NCBI RefSeq assembly: GCF_050624435.1
Contig: NC_134542.1
Location: forward strand, 13,661,497 to 13,725,496
Direction: 5' to 3'
From: Tenrec ecaudatus
Taxonomy: Eukaryota > Chordata > Mammalia > Afrosoricida > Tenrecidae
DNA: 64,000 nucleotides
The translations under genes and the position numbers were made by a program. This document shows positions 10,461 through 21,649 of the stretch, piece after piece (the stretch's first letter is position 1; every line of letters starts with the position of its first letter). The notes under the pieces were generated by a model, which searched no databases, was not told the DNA's origin, and saw only the letters and a program-made list of their open reading frames with translations.

Positions 10461-11902
10461 TCTCCCTGTACCAGGCACCTTCATGGGAACCATTGAAATC
10501 CTCTCAAGAGAAGCACAAGGAAACACTTTTCAGTTCGAAGTTCATCAAAACCACAGTTTTGTAAGGTAAGATGAGCAGCCAGTCCTGTATTGTTCTTGCA
10601 CCGACACAACAACGATGGGGTGCCATTCTGTCCCTCACCTGCCTTTTCTTTGGTCCCATTATGACTGAGAATTTTCCCTAGGATGACCATTATTGTGACT
10701 GTCACAGAATTTTCTGAAACAAAAGGTCAAGTCTATCCTGAAGAAAGAAACCTAGACTGCAGACTACAAACAAGTCATGCCTTTGACAGGCTCGCAGGCG
10801 GTGCCACTCTGCCTATAGGGCTGCTATGGGTCAGGATCAACTGGACTGCAGTGAGTTGACCATAGGGTGGCTCCCAATTGGAATTCACTCAGCAGCGGTG
10901 GGTTTGGGTCATCTAAAGAGGCTCCATCTCAATGACTATGTCCTGCCTTGGTTTAGACTGGAAAGCCATGGTCAACGCATGGAGTGGCCTGGCGCATAAG
11001 GCACATGTTGTCGCCTTGTGGGTAGTGAGGCCCATAGTGAACAATAGTGCAAGTCTCATGAAAAAGATATTCCAATCCAAAGGTCAAGGACAAACAAGTA
11101 ACAACGACACCACAACAAACAGCAGCAGTCAAAAACAAGAACAAGCAACGGCAACCAAAAACCTGTCAACTGCCCATTTGCAACCTGGAATTCCACTGGC
11201 AGGCCCCCAGATTCTCACTGTTACAGGCCTGCTCAGGAAGCAGTCCGGCAGGTGTGCAGTGACTGAGGCAGGCGGAGGCCAGGCTCACTTGTTTTCTTTT
11301 GAATTAGGGCAAGAAGGCAGTCACAATCAGGAAGTGGTAATGTGTATCTCCACTTGGAATGCTGACGACGCCTCCCAAAGACACCCACTTGTTTGAACTG
11401 TTGACAGTATAGAGAGCTTTGCATAGAACATGAAGATGTCAACAACACAATGAAATAGGCTACAGCCCTCCACGGAAGCAGTAGCTGGCGAGTATTAGGG
11501 ACTGAGGACTAGTAAACATTCAGTCTAGGGTACCTGAAAATCACCACCCCACAAACCCATTCCCCCATCTCTGAGAAAAATCATTCTAAATCTATTAGAG
11601 TAAGCTGAAAATCGAAGTTGCCACTGTGTGATATTCAGTAGCTAAATTGATTCTAGATCCAAGTTGTTCATTAAAAACGGTAGCATTTATGGCTGTTGAC
11701 TGCTAAACGCTATTCAGATGGTTGACATCTGGTCTATTATAAAACCTCATGTAATCTAATTCCTGATTATATAATTGTATCTTCCTGCATAAGAAAGAAT
11801 GCTCATATTTTGGCATTTCCAAGAATCAGGGGATAGTTAGACATTTTTTGGGGTAAATACAGAGGAAACCTAGATCAGACTGGGCACCGGTCTGGGTAAT
11901 CA
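10461..11902. other. Mostly unassigned DNA with a SINE tail
   Basis: A plus-strand SINE tail (CTATAGGGCTGCTATGGGTC) sits at about 10800-10858. The rest has no repeat or exon I can name. A 154-codon frame at 10932-11396 has low-complexity Asn/Thr/Gln content and no domain. Confidence 0.4.
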
Positions 11903-11948
11903 TTTATTAATTTATTCACTCAATGACATTTATGGAATGCCTACTATA
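11903..11948 (+). mobile_element. L2-like 3' end fragment
   Basis: TTATTCACTCAATGACATTT and GGAATGCCTACTAT match the 'attcaacaaatatttattgagtgcctactat' type 3' end of ancient L2 elements. Confidence 0.5.
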
Positions 11949-11964
11949 ATTATAAAACCTAACA

Positions 11965-12095
11965 ATTGCCTTGAGTCCATTCGGATGCATGATGCCCCCA
12001 TACATGGCAGAGTCGAATTGTGCTCCAAAGAGTTTTAATGGATGACTAAGTGGATAGCCAGACCTTTCTGCTCAGGCACCTCTGGGTGCACAGAA
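11965..12095 (-). mobile_element. Older AfroSINE subfamily, partial
   Basis: GCAGAGTCGAATTGTGCTCC and GGCACCTCTGGGTGCAC on the plus strand match the elephant-type AfroSINE core in reverse. Confidence 0.6.
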
Positions 12096-12539
12096 GCGTG
12101 CCATCCAGGATGTCTCTTCTATAAGAGAGACCAGAGACAAAGGAATGGGTCAAATATAGCACCCACCCGCAGCAGAATTCAGCAGGAAGTGAAAGAGTAG
12201 GTGGGTGTTGTTGCCCGCTTTCATAGCAGGCACCCGCCCTCACACCTTCCCATCAGAACTCTGATTGGAGGCAAGTTTTATTCCTTTTATCGGAGCAAGG
12301 GGAAGTGAGGAATTCTTGCTGATAAGTGTGTTGAGACTTCCCCCATCGTCCTCAGGAACAGCTGTCTGGAAGCTTTCTTGTCTTCCTCTGATGGTGTTGC
12401 TCATGACTGATATCTGGAACTGTGACGTCCAAGTTACAATGATCCTAAGGATGGAGTTGACCATAGGAGAGTTGGCGAGCTGAAGAAATCACAGGGAAAT
12501 GAAACCAGATTCAATGGACTAAGACATCTTTTTTAAAAA
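12096..12539. other. Unassigned non-coding DNA
   Basis: Nothing recognised. A 72-codon plus-strand frame has no identifiable domain. Confidence 0.4.
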
Positions 12540-13130
12540 CAGTTTTAGTAGCACTTTATCTACATGTCATACAATTCAATAATTCAGTCGTACCAAGAAG
12601 ACTTGTACAATTGTGATCATATTAAATCCTACAACATTTTATTCTTCCTTGTAGTCATTGTGATTCCTGCAATCTTTTTCTAACTGTGGCCAAAATAAAC
12701 ACAACAGAATATTTCCAGTTCAACAACTTTGACTTGTATATTTCAGTCATTGATTATACTCCCCATGTTGTAGCACCATTATTGATATCCTTTTCCAAAT
12801 TACTCTATCACCATTGACATAAACTCAATGCCCCCTACATAACACCTCCTTCCCCTTCACTTATGGTAAACATTGATCACGGTTGGATTTTTCCCCGCCC
12901 CCCCCCAAGGTTTTCTTAATATAGTATTTACATATCATATACTTCCATGGTTAAATCCCTTTTAAAGTGAGTTGTATAATCACAATCAGTGCAAGTGCTC
13001 CCTCCTGTTCCCACATTCATTGTTTGCTCCCCAGGATCCCTCATCCTCCCGCATCTCCTATAAACCACTGCATCAGTTACCAGCACTATGCATCGATTCC
13101 TTCTGTGTTTCACAAACTGGGAAACCCAAC
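12540..13130 (-). mobile_element. LINE-1 3' UTR-like sequence
   Basis: The block ATTGACATAAACTCAATGCC, followed by CCCCTACATAACACC, resembles the reverse complement of afrotherian (elephant-type) L1 3' UTRs. A C-rich run at about 12894-12908 may divide two separate fragments. Confidence 0.45.
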
Positions 13131-14960
13131 AGAAACAATGAAAGGCAAAACCAAAATAAAGTGGCAAGGATAAAATAATAATAATATAAATGGAAAAGTA
13201 CAATTAATGAGTAAGAGCGAGAAGACCACCATCAATATTTTAAAAGCCAGGGAAGAAATTTTTCTCATGGAACAAGCAAGAAATACTTCAGCTTAGAACA
13301 AATTCAAGGTGGGTCAAGAGGAAGGTCAACTGACCAAGCATCAAGTCCGATCCAGCATAATCAAGATTATAATGATCTTCGATAGTAAGTCTGTTTGAAA
13401 ACCTTGCCTGTGGCTAGAGGGGATCTGCCAGCAGCTTAATCTGACTAGACACTCTTCAGATGGGTTTTGGGCTCCCACTGTCCTCCATAGCCTTCTTAAA
13501 CTAAGACATCTTAAAGTTTGTCCATTGTCTAGACTTCTGGTTATGAGAGTCAATGAATTTGTCTCTTAAGCCAGTTGGAGGTGGCTTGATTGTACTTGCA
13601 AATCAAATAAATCATCTTGCCTGATCTGCCATATCCATGAGCATATTCATGGCTTGTCTCAAAGACAACAGTAGTCAAAGATGCCGCAAACATTTTATGA
13701 CAGTATCATTAACTATGGTCCTGCTTTGCTGTCTTTACACTTGACATTACAGGAAATGCTCTCGGCTCTCTTAGCCCTTATATTGACAGCGCCCCTCCTT
13801 TCATTACCAGCTAATACCTTGTACTATAATGTGAGGAATAAACGTAGGACTAGAAAAGTCTCTTGAAACCTGAGTTTTTCTCTGGTGATGCTGTCTCAGT
13901 GGACCGCGGACACATATCAGCCATTAATATACAAGCGGATCTGGAGCTCGAATTTAATCGCAAACCCTGATCTAAGAATGATTAGTTCCTATGACGTGGC
14001 CCTGCTCAATACTTGCCCTCAGAAAGTGATCGCCAGAGCTGTGGGTGCGATAGGAAAGTGTAGTGAAAATCAGAGGGTGCCCAGCTGTCCGAAAGAAAAG
14101 TCTCTGGGGTCTTAAAGGCTTGTCTTAAAACAGCAGGCATCTAAGTGATGACCAAATCCATTCTAAGTCTGAGTGGAAAAAGCACACCAGCAAGCATAAC
14201 TAAGGGATTACTAGCAATGCGATCCAAGGTCAGCGATATAGTGTGTGTATTAGAGCATAAATCCTGACCACCTGGTGGGTAGAAGGCTTTGGACAGTCTA
14301 AGTCCAAAAATGCATTTAGAGAGCCCTTACCTGGACTAAGCCTCCACAGAATTCCCTTGGTCCAGTGAACAACGATGTGAGTGATCTTGTTTTCTGGAAT
14401 ACAAGGGAAAGGGAATTACTGCAGATATGAGTGACTCCCTGCCATGGAGTCAGTGCTGACGATGCTGTGGGCTTCCGAGACTGGAACTGTTTGTGGAGCC
14501 GTGTATCTCCCGCAGAGCCGTTGGTGGGGCTTCAGACTGCGCAACACGTGACCCACTACATGACGAGAGCTGTACTACAGATATAGTTCGGTTAAAATGT
14601 AATGTTTTATAGTTTGTTTTTCCTTTTGAACTATTTTTAGCTAGTTCCCGTTTTGATAACTTTCTGATATATTTCTGGTAGAGGTTTTTGTTGTTTTTTC
14701 CCAATGGTTTTGTTTGGTAGGTAAGTAGGTAGAAAGATAGGTAGGCTTGTAGAGACAGCAATTAGATTAATAATTTATCCGTCTGGTGACTGGGGAGATT
14801 GAGGGAAATGGGGAGCTAATCATGGAAACAATAATTAAGAAAATGATCTAGAATTGGTTGTAATGATAACTGTATAACTTTATTTAACATAATTAAAACA
14901 TTGAATTATATGATGCATGAATTATATGCCAATAAAACCGTTAAAGTAATAAAAATCAAA
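13131..14960 (+). mobile_element. LINE-1 3' region, plus strand
   Basis: A long stretch resembling elephant L1 3' sequence, with AAAACCTTGCCTGTGGCTAG, GGGTCTTAAAGGCTTG and a terminal CCAATAAAACC signal in AT-rich DNA. Related segments recur at 37875-39590 and 46729-47591. A SINE interrupts it at 14429-14573. Confidence 0.6.
14429..14573 (-). mobile_element. SINE inserted in LINE-1 3' UTR
   Basis: Minus-strand SINE with CTGCCATGGAGTCAGTGC tail side. Flanks are a near-identical 11-bp duplication, ACTGCAGATAT (14418-14428) and ACTACAGATAT (14574-14584), so it inserted after the LINE-1. Confidence 0.7.
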
Positions 14961-14997
14961 GATAAATAAGATGCATGTAAAATGTAAGGTATATATA

Positions 14998-15111
14998 CCT
15001 TATATATTCGTGTATAAGCTGAGTTTTTCAGAACATTTTTAATGCAGTTTTTGTGGTAAAATTAGGTGCCTCGACTGATATTCAGGTCAGCTTATACTCA
15101 AGTATATACGG
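14998..15111 (-). mobile_element. Palindromic MITE, copy 1
   Basis: About 114 bp. Ends CCTTATATATTCGTGTATAA and, as complement, CCGTATATACTTGAGTATAA. The core carries AAAATTAGGTGCCTCG, shared inverted with copies at 26744 and 58594. TA flanks on the left, TG on the right. Confidence 0.75.
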
Positions 15112-15344
15112 TGTTTCTATAAATATATTTTCAGTTGTTAATTTTTTTTTCAGTGAAAGTATCTTTACAATTAAAAGTCTACTGCATTTATCTGAATTCA
15201 CCTCCAGTTCTGCTGAAGGAAGGCCAGGGAGAGGGAGAGCAGATCGAATGAACAATCTCTCAAGAGCTGCTCCGTCCTTCTTGATGGATGTCAATTCCAT
15301 TTTGATTCACAGGAACTGTAGGTACAACAGAACAAAGCACTGAC

Positions 15345-15760
15345 CAGCCACACCATCCTCACAATTGTTGCAGTGCTTTTGCTTATTGTTCCAGCCACTG
15401 GGTCAATCTACCTCCTTGAAATTCTTTTCCTCGGTGACCTTCCACTTTACCAAGGATGATGTCCTTCTCCAGGGATAGATACCTCTGGATAACGTGTTCA
15501 AAGAACGTGTGACTAAGTCTCACCATTCACACTTTTAAGGAGCACTCTGGCTATATTTATTCCAACATAGATTTGTTTATTCTCCTGGTAGTCCATTACA
15601 CTCAGATATATTTCCTATTTTCATCAATACCCTGATTAAAATGTATCAATTAATCTTTGTTCTTCCCTTTGTCTAGATTTAGCATGCATGTGAAGCACTT
15701 GAAAAACCATGTCTTAGGTCAGCTTCACCTTAGTCCTGAAAGAAGCAACTTTTCATTTTA
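15345..15760 (-). mobile_element. RTE-clade LINE, 3' end fragment
   Basis: AAGGATGATGTCCTTCTCCA and AACGTGTTCAAAGAACGTGT on the plus strand match RTE ORF2 C-terminal blocks in reverse. Confidence 0.7.
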
Positions 15761-15764
15761 ACTT

Positions 15765-15985
15765 TTTATCATGATCTGGGTGAATGTTTACAGAGCAAAT
15801 TGATTTTCCATTCCACAGTTCACACATTTTGTTTTGTGACAAGAGTTCCATCCTCACAGCATACCAGCACTTTTCCTGGGTTCTCTCTGTGTTTATCATC
15901 TTAATTTGTCCTTTTCCTATGCCTTCTTCCTTTTGGAAATCTATTCATGGGCAAATGCTGCCCTTTTGACCCTGTATGTTGGATT
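15765..15985 (-). mobile_element. LINE-1 3' UTR fragment
   Basis: GGTGAATGTTTACAGAGCAA and ACATTTTGTTTTGTGACAAG resemble elephant L1 3' UTR in reverse. It separates two RTE fragments of opposite orientation. Confidence 0.5.
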
Positions 15986-16525
15986 GCATTGCATTGGGTA
16001 AATTGGCCTCACAAGACCTCTTTAAAGTGTTGAAAAGCAAGGAGGTTACTTTGGAGACTAAGGTGCACCTGATCCAAGCCACAGTATTTCAATCGCCGTA
16101 GATGCAAGTAAAAATTGGACATTCGGTAAGAAAGACCAAAGAAGAATCGATGCATTTGAATTGTGGTGCTGGAGAAGAATATTGAAAATACAGTGGCCTG
16201 CCAAAGTGACAAGCAAATCCTATTGGAAGAAGTACGACCAGAATGATCATTAGAGGCAAGTCTGATTAAACTTCATCTCACATACTTTGGACATGTCAGG
16301 ACAGAGAAGTCCCCGGAGAAGGACAGCACGCTTGGTAAAGTGGAAGGGCAGCAGAAAAGAGGAAGGCCTTCGACAAGATGGACTGACACAGTGGCTGCAA
16401 CAGTGGGATCAGGCATAGGAACCATCATGACAATGGCACAGGATCAGGCAGGGTCCCGCTCCGTTGTACGTAGGGTCACTATGGGTCCGAACGGATTCAA
16501 TGAAGCCTAATAACAACACAGTGTC
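15985..16525 (+). mobile_element. RTE-clade LINE, 3' end with tail
   Basis: Encodes remnants of the RTE C-terminus, for example RRIDAFELWCWRRI near 16143-16184, a conserved BovB/RTE block. It ends in the tail GGGTCACTATGGGTCCGAAC followed by an AAC-rich repeat. Stops interrupt the frame. Confidence 0.85.
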
Positions 16526-16884
16526 ATCGTTGGTGTTCTGAGGCGAGCGCGTTTTCTTCACGTTCTCCTGCAACACAGAAGCCGGCTTCACAAGATGTTG
16601 AAAGTTGAACACATTCATCAGGGTGAGATCAGTTCCGATCCCCAATAGTGGCCAACAGCCATAGGGCTGGGCTGTTACCAGTTTATATCCAATAGTCTCA
16701 TTTTTTATGATTTTACATTTTGTTCCATCTGTTCCGTCCACTGTGTCTCGGACCCCTTACCGTGTAAACATTGTTCAGAGTGGTCGGCAGTCCTAGCCAG
16801 AAACGACCTAGTTCTTGTCTCGGGGTCTTAAGGCATAGTTTGCACGTCTTTGACTTTAACCATTCTTTGTTCCAGACGGTTTGG
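16526..16884. other. Unassigned spacer between two RTE tails
   Basis: About 360 bp between a plus-strand and a minus-strand RTE 3' end, GC-richer than surroundings with several CpGs (GAGGCGAGCGCGTTTTC). I could not match it to a family. Confidence 0.4.
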
Positions 16885-18205
16885 TGTCTGCCATCCAGTC
16901 CGTTCCAGCGCAGATGCACAAGAGAAGGAAACACGGCCCACCCTGGGCCATCCTCACGCTTGGTCCTACGCGTGAGCCCATGGGGGCAGCCACGGTGTCC
17001 ATCCATCTGGTCACACATCTTCCTCCTTTTCGCTGCCTCTCTACTTTCTCAAGCATGAAGTCCTTCTCCAGGGACTGCTCCCTCCGGATAACCTGTTCAA
17101 AGTACATGGGAGCAAGTCTCGCTCGCTACCCTTGCCTCTGAGGTGCATTCTGGTTGCACTTCTTCCAAGAGAGATTGGTTTGTTCTTTTGCCGATCCACG
17201 GTGCTTTCAATATCCCCCACCGATACCATCGTTCAAATGCATAACTTCTTCTTTAGTCTTCCTTATTCAGTGCCCAGCTTTCACATGCGTAGGCGATCAC
17301 TGAAAAGATCATAACTTCAGTAAGGTGCACTTTAGTCCTCAAAGTAGCCTTCTTGTTATTCAACACTTTAAAGAGGTCTTGTGCAGCAGATGTGCCCAAT
17401 GCAATGTGCCCTTTGATCTCTTGGTTGCTGCTTCCTTGAGCATTGGTTGTGGATCTGTTAGGTAGCTAGCAAAGGGACTGGGGTGTCCATTATGCATGCT
17501 CAGAGGTTCGAGCTTCTGGCCAGGAAGGGGTGCTACACCAAGGTGGGGGCGTTACACCTGGATTGGCCCATCTGAGCCAGGTGAATTTAATTCATCCAGT
17601 GGGGTCGACCAGTATGGTCAACCATGCCTTCCAGCCGAGGAATTGAAGTGGCAGGATCTGGAGCCCACTGGGTGACACGTTCGCCTCTCGAGCAGCTTGT
17701 CGGCAGGTCGTGGGGGGCGAAGGGCCCTGAGGGTGCCTGTGTAAACCTGAAACTCTGCTTCTGTCTTTCCTACAACTCACTTGGCTCACGATCCAGCCTT
17801 CAGAGTGAATTCTTTCTCGCGTGAAGTCAAGGTCCGAGGTATATCTCCAACAAGAGCGATCTAACAGATCCAAGCAACACAAAACCCTTGACTTCAACTT
17901 CTCCATTTACCATGGCGTTACCTACTGGTCCAGTTGTGAGGCTGTTGACTTTCTTTATACTGAGCTCTAATCCATACAGAAGGCTGCAGTGCTTGATCCT
18001 TATCAGCTTGATCTTTATCTTCAAGGCCTCCTCAATGTCAGCAGCTCGGTGGTGTCAATCTGTGTATCGAAGGTTGTTAATAAGCCTTTCTCCAATCCTG
18101 ATGCCACATTCTTCTTCATAGAATCCAGCGTTTCTGATATTTGCTCAACAGATAGATTGAATAAATATGGTGAGAGGATGCAACCTTGAGGCCACCTTGC
18201 CTGAC
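16885..18205 (-). mobile_element. RTE-clade LINE, split by a solo LTR
   Basis: Two parts, 16885-17451 (3' end) and 17871-18205 (reverse-transcriptase region), join across the LTR. The minus-strand translation of the inner part resembles BovB-type RT sequence downstream of 'GCILSP...LFNL'. The GATC duplication shows the join is exact. Confidence 0.8.
17456..17866. mobile_element. Solo LTR with GATC target duplication
   Basis: 411 bp, beginning TGTTAG and ending CTAACA, a 6-bp perfect inverted terminal repeat of TG...CA type. Flanked by a perfect 4-bp duplication GATC at 17452-17455 and 17867-17870. A 4-bp duplication fits class I (gammaretrovirus-like) endogenous retroviruses. No internal viral sequence is present. 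Orientation is unresolved; I see no clear TATA box or AATAAA, only an ATTAAA on the minus strand. Confidence 0.8.
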
Positions 18206-18346
18206 AAGCCCCCTTAGATGGCTTCTGTAATTGCAGAATTGGGTAAAAAATTATTTCTCTTTGTTACTTTTAGCTCATGGGCTCCTTTCAGTATCTTCCG
18301 TTGCCTTTATCATTTTGTGCTGACATCCCCTTTACTGTATTATTAG

Positions 18347-18435
18347 ATGATGGACTTCCAACCAGGGGTCAGCAGTTCAAATCCGCCAACTGTTCCCTGA
18401 GAGAAAGATGAGGCTGTCTGCATCCTTGTCTGGCT
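18347..18435 (+). mobile_element. SINE head fragment
   Basis: AGGGGTCAGCAGTTCAAATC B-box-like block followed by GAGAGAAAGATGAGGC; the tail is missing. Confidence 0.6.
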
Positions 18436-19182
18436 TCCATTTGCAGCAGCAGTATTTCAGTCTTTCCGCTGAGGATAACGGTGGACATGGAGTTTGTGTT
18501 ATTGTCCTTAGAGCTGAAGAATTTCCATTCTCTTTCTGTTTTCCTGAGCAGTTTGTGAAGAAGCTGCGTTAAATTTTGCTAAGAGCCTTTACTGAGTCAA
18601 TTGCCCATGCGGTTTTTTCGGTGTACTCGTGCTGTGGATACTGTTGATTATTTTCCCAATTCTGGCCCATCCTTGCATACCTGGTATGAATCTCACCTGG
18701 TCATGATATTTTGTTTGTATTTGCATCAATATTCATGAGAGATACTGCTCTAAATTTTCTAGAATGAATTTGAGAGCATTTTCTCCTCTTTCATGGTTTG
18801 GAATCGTTTGAGTAAAACTGGTGTTAACTGTTCTGTGAATGTTTGGGACAATGTAGCAGGTAAGATAGCTGAGTCGGGACTGTTTCTTGGTCAGGGATTT
18901 GTTTGTTTTGCTTTTATGACCTGTTCTATCTGTTCCATTTTTGCTTTTGAGTAAGTCTTTTCAACCTCAGACTGGGTGAGATTAGGTAGTTTCTAGAAAG
19001 TTGTCAATTTCTTGTTTCTAGAAATCTGTCCATTTGTTTGGTTTCTGGGAATGTATCCATTTATTTCAGGCTTTCAATAGTGGAATACATTTCTTCACAA
19101 TAGTTTGTCATCTTTTAATTATCTTTTTTTTCTACTTCAATCTTCATTATTTATATACTTTATTTATATACTTTTCTTCTAG
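18436..19182 (-). mobile_element. LINE-1 ORF2 relic, RT-side part
   Basis: On the plus strand, TTGCATCAATATTCATGAGA and TGGTTTGGAATCGTTTGAG are reverse complements of conserved L1 reverse-transcriptase coding sequence. Its upstream half continues beyond the inserted element at 20287. Confidence 0.75.
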
Positions 19183-20268
19183 GTTTTTTGTTTTGTTTTG
19201 TTTTAGTAAATCATTTTATTGGAGGTTCGTCCATCTCTTATCACCATCCATCCATCCATCCATCCATCCATCCATCCATCCATCCATTGTGTCAAGCACA
19301 TTTGTGCATTTGTTGCCATCATCATTTTGAAAACATTTTCTTACTACTTGAGCCCTTGGTTTCAGCTCCTCATTTTCCCCCTCCCTCTCCCTCCTTCTCT
19401 CATAAACCCCTGATAATTTATAAATTATTATTTTTTAATGACTTGCACTGTCCAATGTCTCCCTTTATCTTCTTATCTGTTGTCCATCTCCTTGGGAGGG
19501 AGTAATAGGTAGGTCATTGTGATTGATTTCCCCTTTTTCCCCCCACCTTCCTCTTACTCTCCTGATATGGCTACTCTCAATATTGGTCCAAGAAGTTTAT
19601 CTGTCCTGTATTCCCTGTGTTTCCACCTCTTATCTTACCCATGTACATGCTCTGGTCTAGCCAGATTTGTAAGGTAGAATTGGGGTCATGATAGTCGGTG
19701 AGGGGGCGGCATTAAAGAACCAGAGGAAAGCTGTATGTTTCATCGGTGCTATACTGCATTCTCACTGGTTCATCTCTTCCTTGTGACCCTTCTCTCAGTG
19801 GATGTCCAATTGTCCAGTCTCCACTCCACACTCCCTCTCATTCACAATGTTATGATTTTTTGTTCTGGGTCTTTGATGCCTGATACCTGATCCCATTTAC
19901 ACCTCCTGATTACAAATTCTGGTGTGCTTCTTACATGTGGGCTTTGTTGCTTCTCAGCTAGATGTCTGCTTGTTTATCTTCAAGCCTTTAAGACCCCAGA
20001 AGCTGTATCCTTTGATAGCCTGGCACCATCAACTTTCTTCATCACATTTGCTTATGCACCCATTTGTCTTCAGTGATTGTGTCAGAAAGGTGAGCATCTC
20101 AGAATGCCGGATTATTAGAACAAAGTGTTCTTGTGTTGAGGGGGTACTTAAGTACAGGTCCAATGTCCACCTGTTTCCTTAACAATAAACCTATAAATAT
20201 ATGTACATAGATCTATTTCCCCATTATATATAAATATATTTACATATGTACATGTTTGTATTTAGATC
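19183..20268 (-). mobile_element. LINE-1 3' end inserted in older LINE-1
   Basis: Starts with a poly-T-rich leader (the reversed poly-A) and the reversed end AAATCATTTTATTGG. It shares blocks with 27967, 31962 and 38039. Flanks show an imperfect duplication, TTATATACTTTTCTTCTAG (19164-19182) against TTATATTTTTAATTCTAG (20269-20286). It contains a CATC microsatellite. Confidence 0.65.
19246..19287 (+). repeat. (CATC)n microsatellite
   Basis: About ten uninterrupted CATC units inside the LINE-1 3' UTR. A related, much shorter run occurs in the copy at 31962. Confidence 0.9.
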
Positions 20269-20286
20269 TTATATTTTTAATTCTAG

Positions 20287-20660
20287 TAGGTTCTGTTGTT
20301 ACATTTCCTATTTTTTTCTCATTTCTTATTTAATTCTTCTCCTTCTTTGAAAAATTTTCCAGTGGCTTGTCAATTTTCCTTCAGAAAACCAATTCTCATC
20401 CTGTTGATTATTTCTATTGTTTTCATTTTTCTATTTCATCTATTTCTGCAATAATATTTATTATTTATTTTCTTCTGATGACTATATGCATTTATGTCAT
20501 TCTTTTTATAATTGTTACAAATGTTGAATTAAAGTGTTGGTTTTGGTTCTTTCTTATTTTCTGATATGTTTATTGTTATGAAGTTTCTACTCTGTGCTGC
20601 AGGTTTTTGGTATACTGTGGTTTCAGTCTCCTTTCACTCAAGGACATTTTAATTTTCTAA

Positions 20661-20701
<41 letters not shown>

Positions 20702-21530
20702 TCTATTGCCAAGTAATATTTTAGCAGGATGGTGTTTGGTTGTCATATTTTTTTCTTTTTTCTTTTTCTTCAATCTTCTTTTTGCTGATTTCTAAACTTA
20801 CGGTATTGTGACCTGAAAATATGCTTTTGAATATTTTGATGTTTTGAAATATAGTAAGGCTTGCTTTGTGACCTACCATGTGTTCTGTTCTGGATAATAT
20901 TTTTACGTGGAAAAGAATTGTGTTCTGGAGTGAAATGTTTTGTATATGTCTATAAGATCTAGTGGATTAATTCTGGTGTTGATTTTATCTGGATTATGTT
21001 TCTTTCTCGTTGATCTGTCCTTCATTGAAAATGGTGTATTTTGTTTGGAAACTGACTGTGGTTGCAATTTTATAATTCTGATTAATGTGATTGAACTGTG
21101 GAATGATATGACATATGTATTAGCTCCCAATTAATAATAAATTGAATTACTTTAGAAAATGGTTTTAAAGTCTCCTAATATTTTTGCTGAGTTGTCTATT
21201 TCTTTATTTACTTCTGTTAATGCTTGATTTCTGTATTTTGAAATTCTTTCATTGGGTGTGTAGATATTTGTTGTTGTTAGGTCTGCTTGTTGGATTGACT
21301 CTTTAATTGTTATAGAATATTTTTCCATATCTCTTTTGCTTGTTTTTGCCTTAAGGTACTTTATCAGAAATCAAAGTCATCACTCCTACTGTGTTTTGGT
21401 TGATCTTTGTTTGATATGGTTTTGCATCTTTCGGATTTTACTTTAGCCATATTTTTGTCTGTGTGAGATCTCTCTTGTGGACAGTGTATTGATAGGTCAT
21501 GCCTCTTATCCATGCTGATGCTCTCTCTCA
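20287..21530 (-). mobile_element. LINE-1 ORF2 relic, N-terminal side
   Basis: Reverse complements of conserved L1 ORF2 blocks are visible: TTTCTCGTTGATCTGTCCTT, TTAAAGTCTCCTAATATTTT and CTTGTGGACAGTGTATTGAT. Frameshifts and microsatellites interrupt it. Confidence 0.75.
20664..20699. repeat. (AT)n microsatellite
   Basis: Pure AT dinucleotide run inside the LINE-1 relic. Confidence 0.9.
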
Positions 21531-21547
21531 ACTGGAGTATACAATTC

Positions 21548-21548
<1 letters not shown>

Positions 21549-21580
<32 letters not shown>

Positions 21581-21591
21581 TACACATATAT
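21549..21591. repeat. (AT)n-rich repeat
   Basis: AT/TA repeat with a few GTA and ACA interruptions at the upstream end of the LINE-1 relic. Confidence 0.8.
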
Positions 21592-21649
21592 AGTGTCATT
21601 ATCAATAAGTTTGATTTTACTGCTGAGCCCGCTGTTTGCACCACCCGCT

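Noticed and set aside
10932-11396. 154-codon frame, longest in the window
   Set aside because: Low-complexity Asn/Thr/Ser/Gln stretch and no recognisable domain; no splice or promoter context supports it.
19246-19287. CRISPR-like regular repeat
   Set aside because: Four-base units without spacers; a simple microsatellite in a mammalian genome.
19188-19505. His/Pro/Ser-rich peptide repeats
   Set aside because: They are translations of the (CATC)n microsatellite in a LINE-1 3' UTR.
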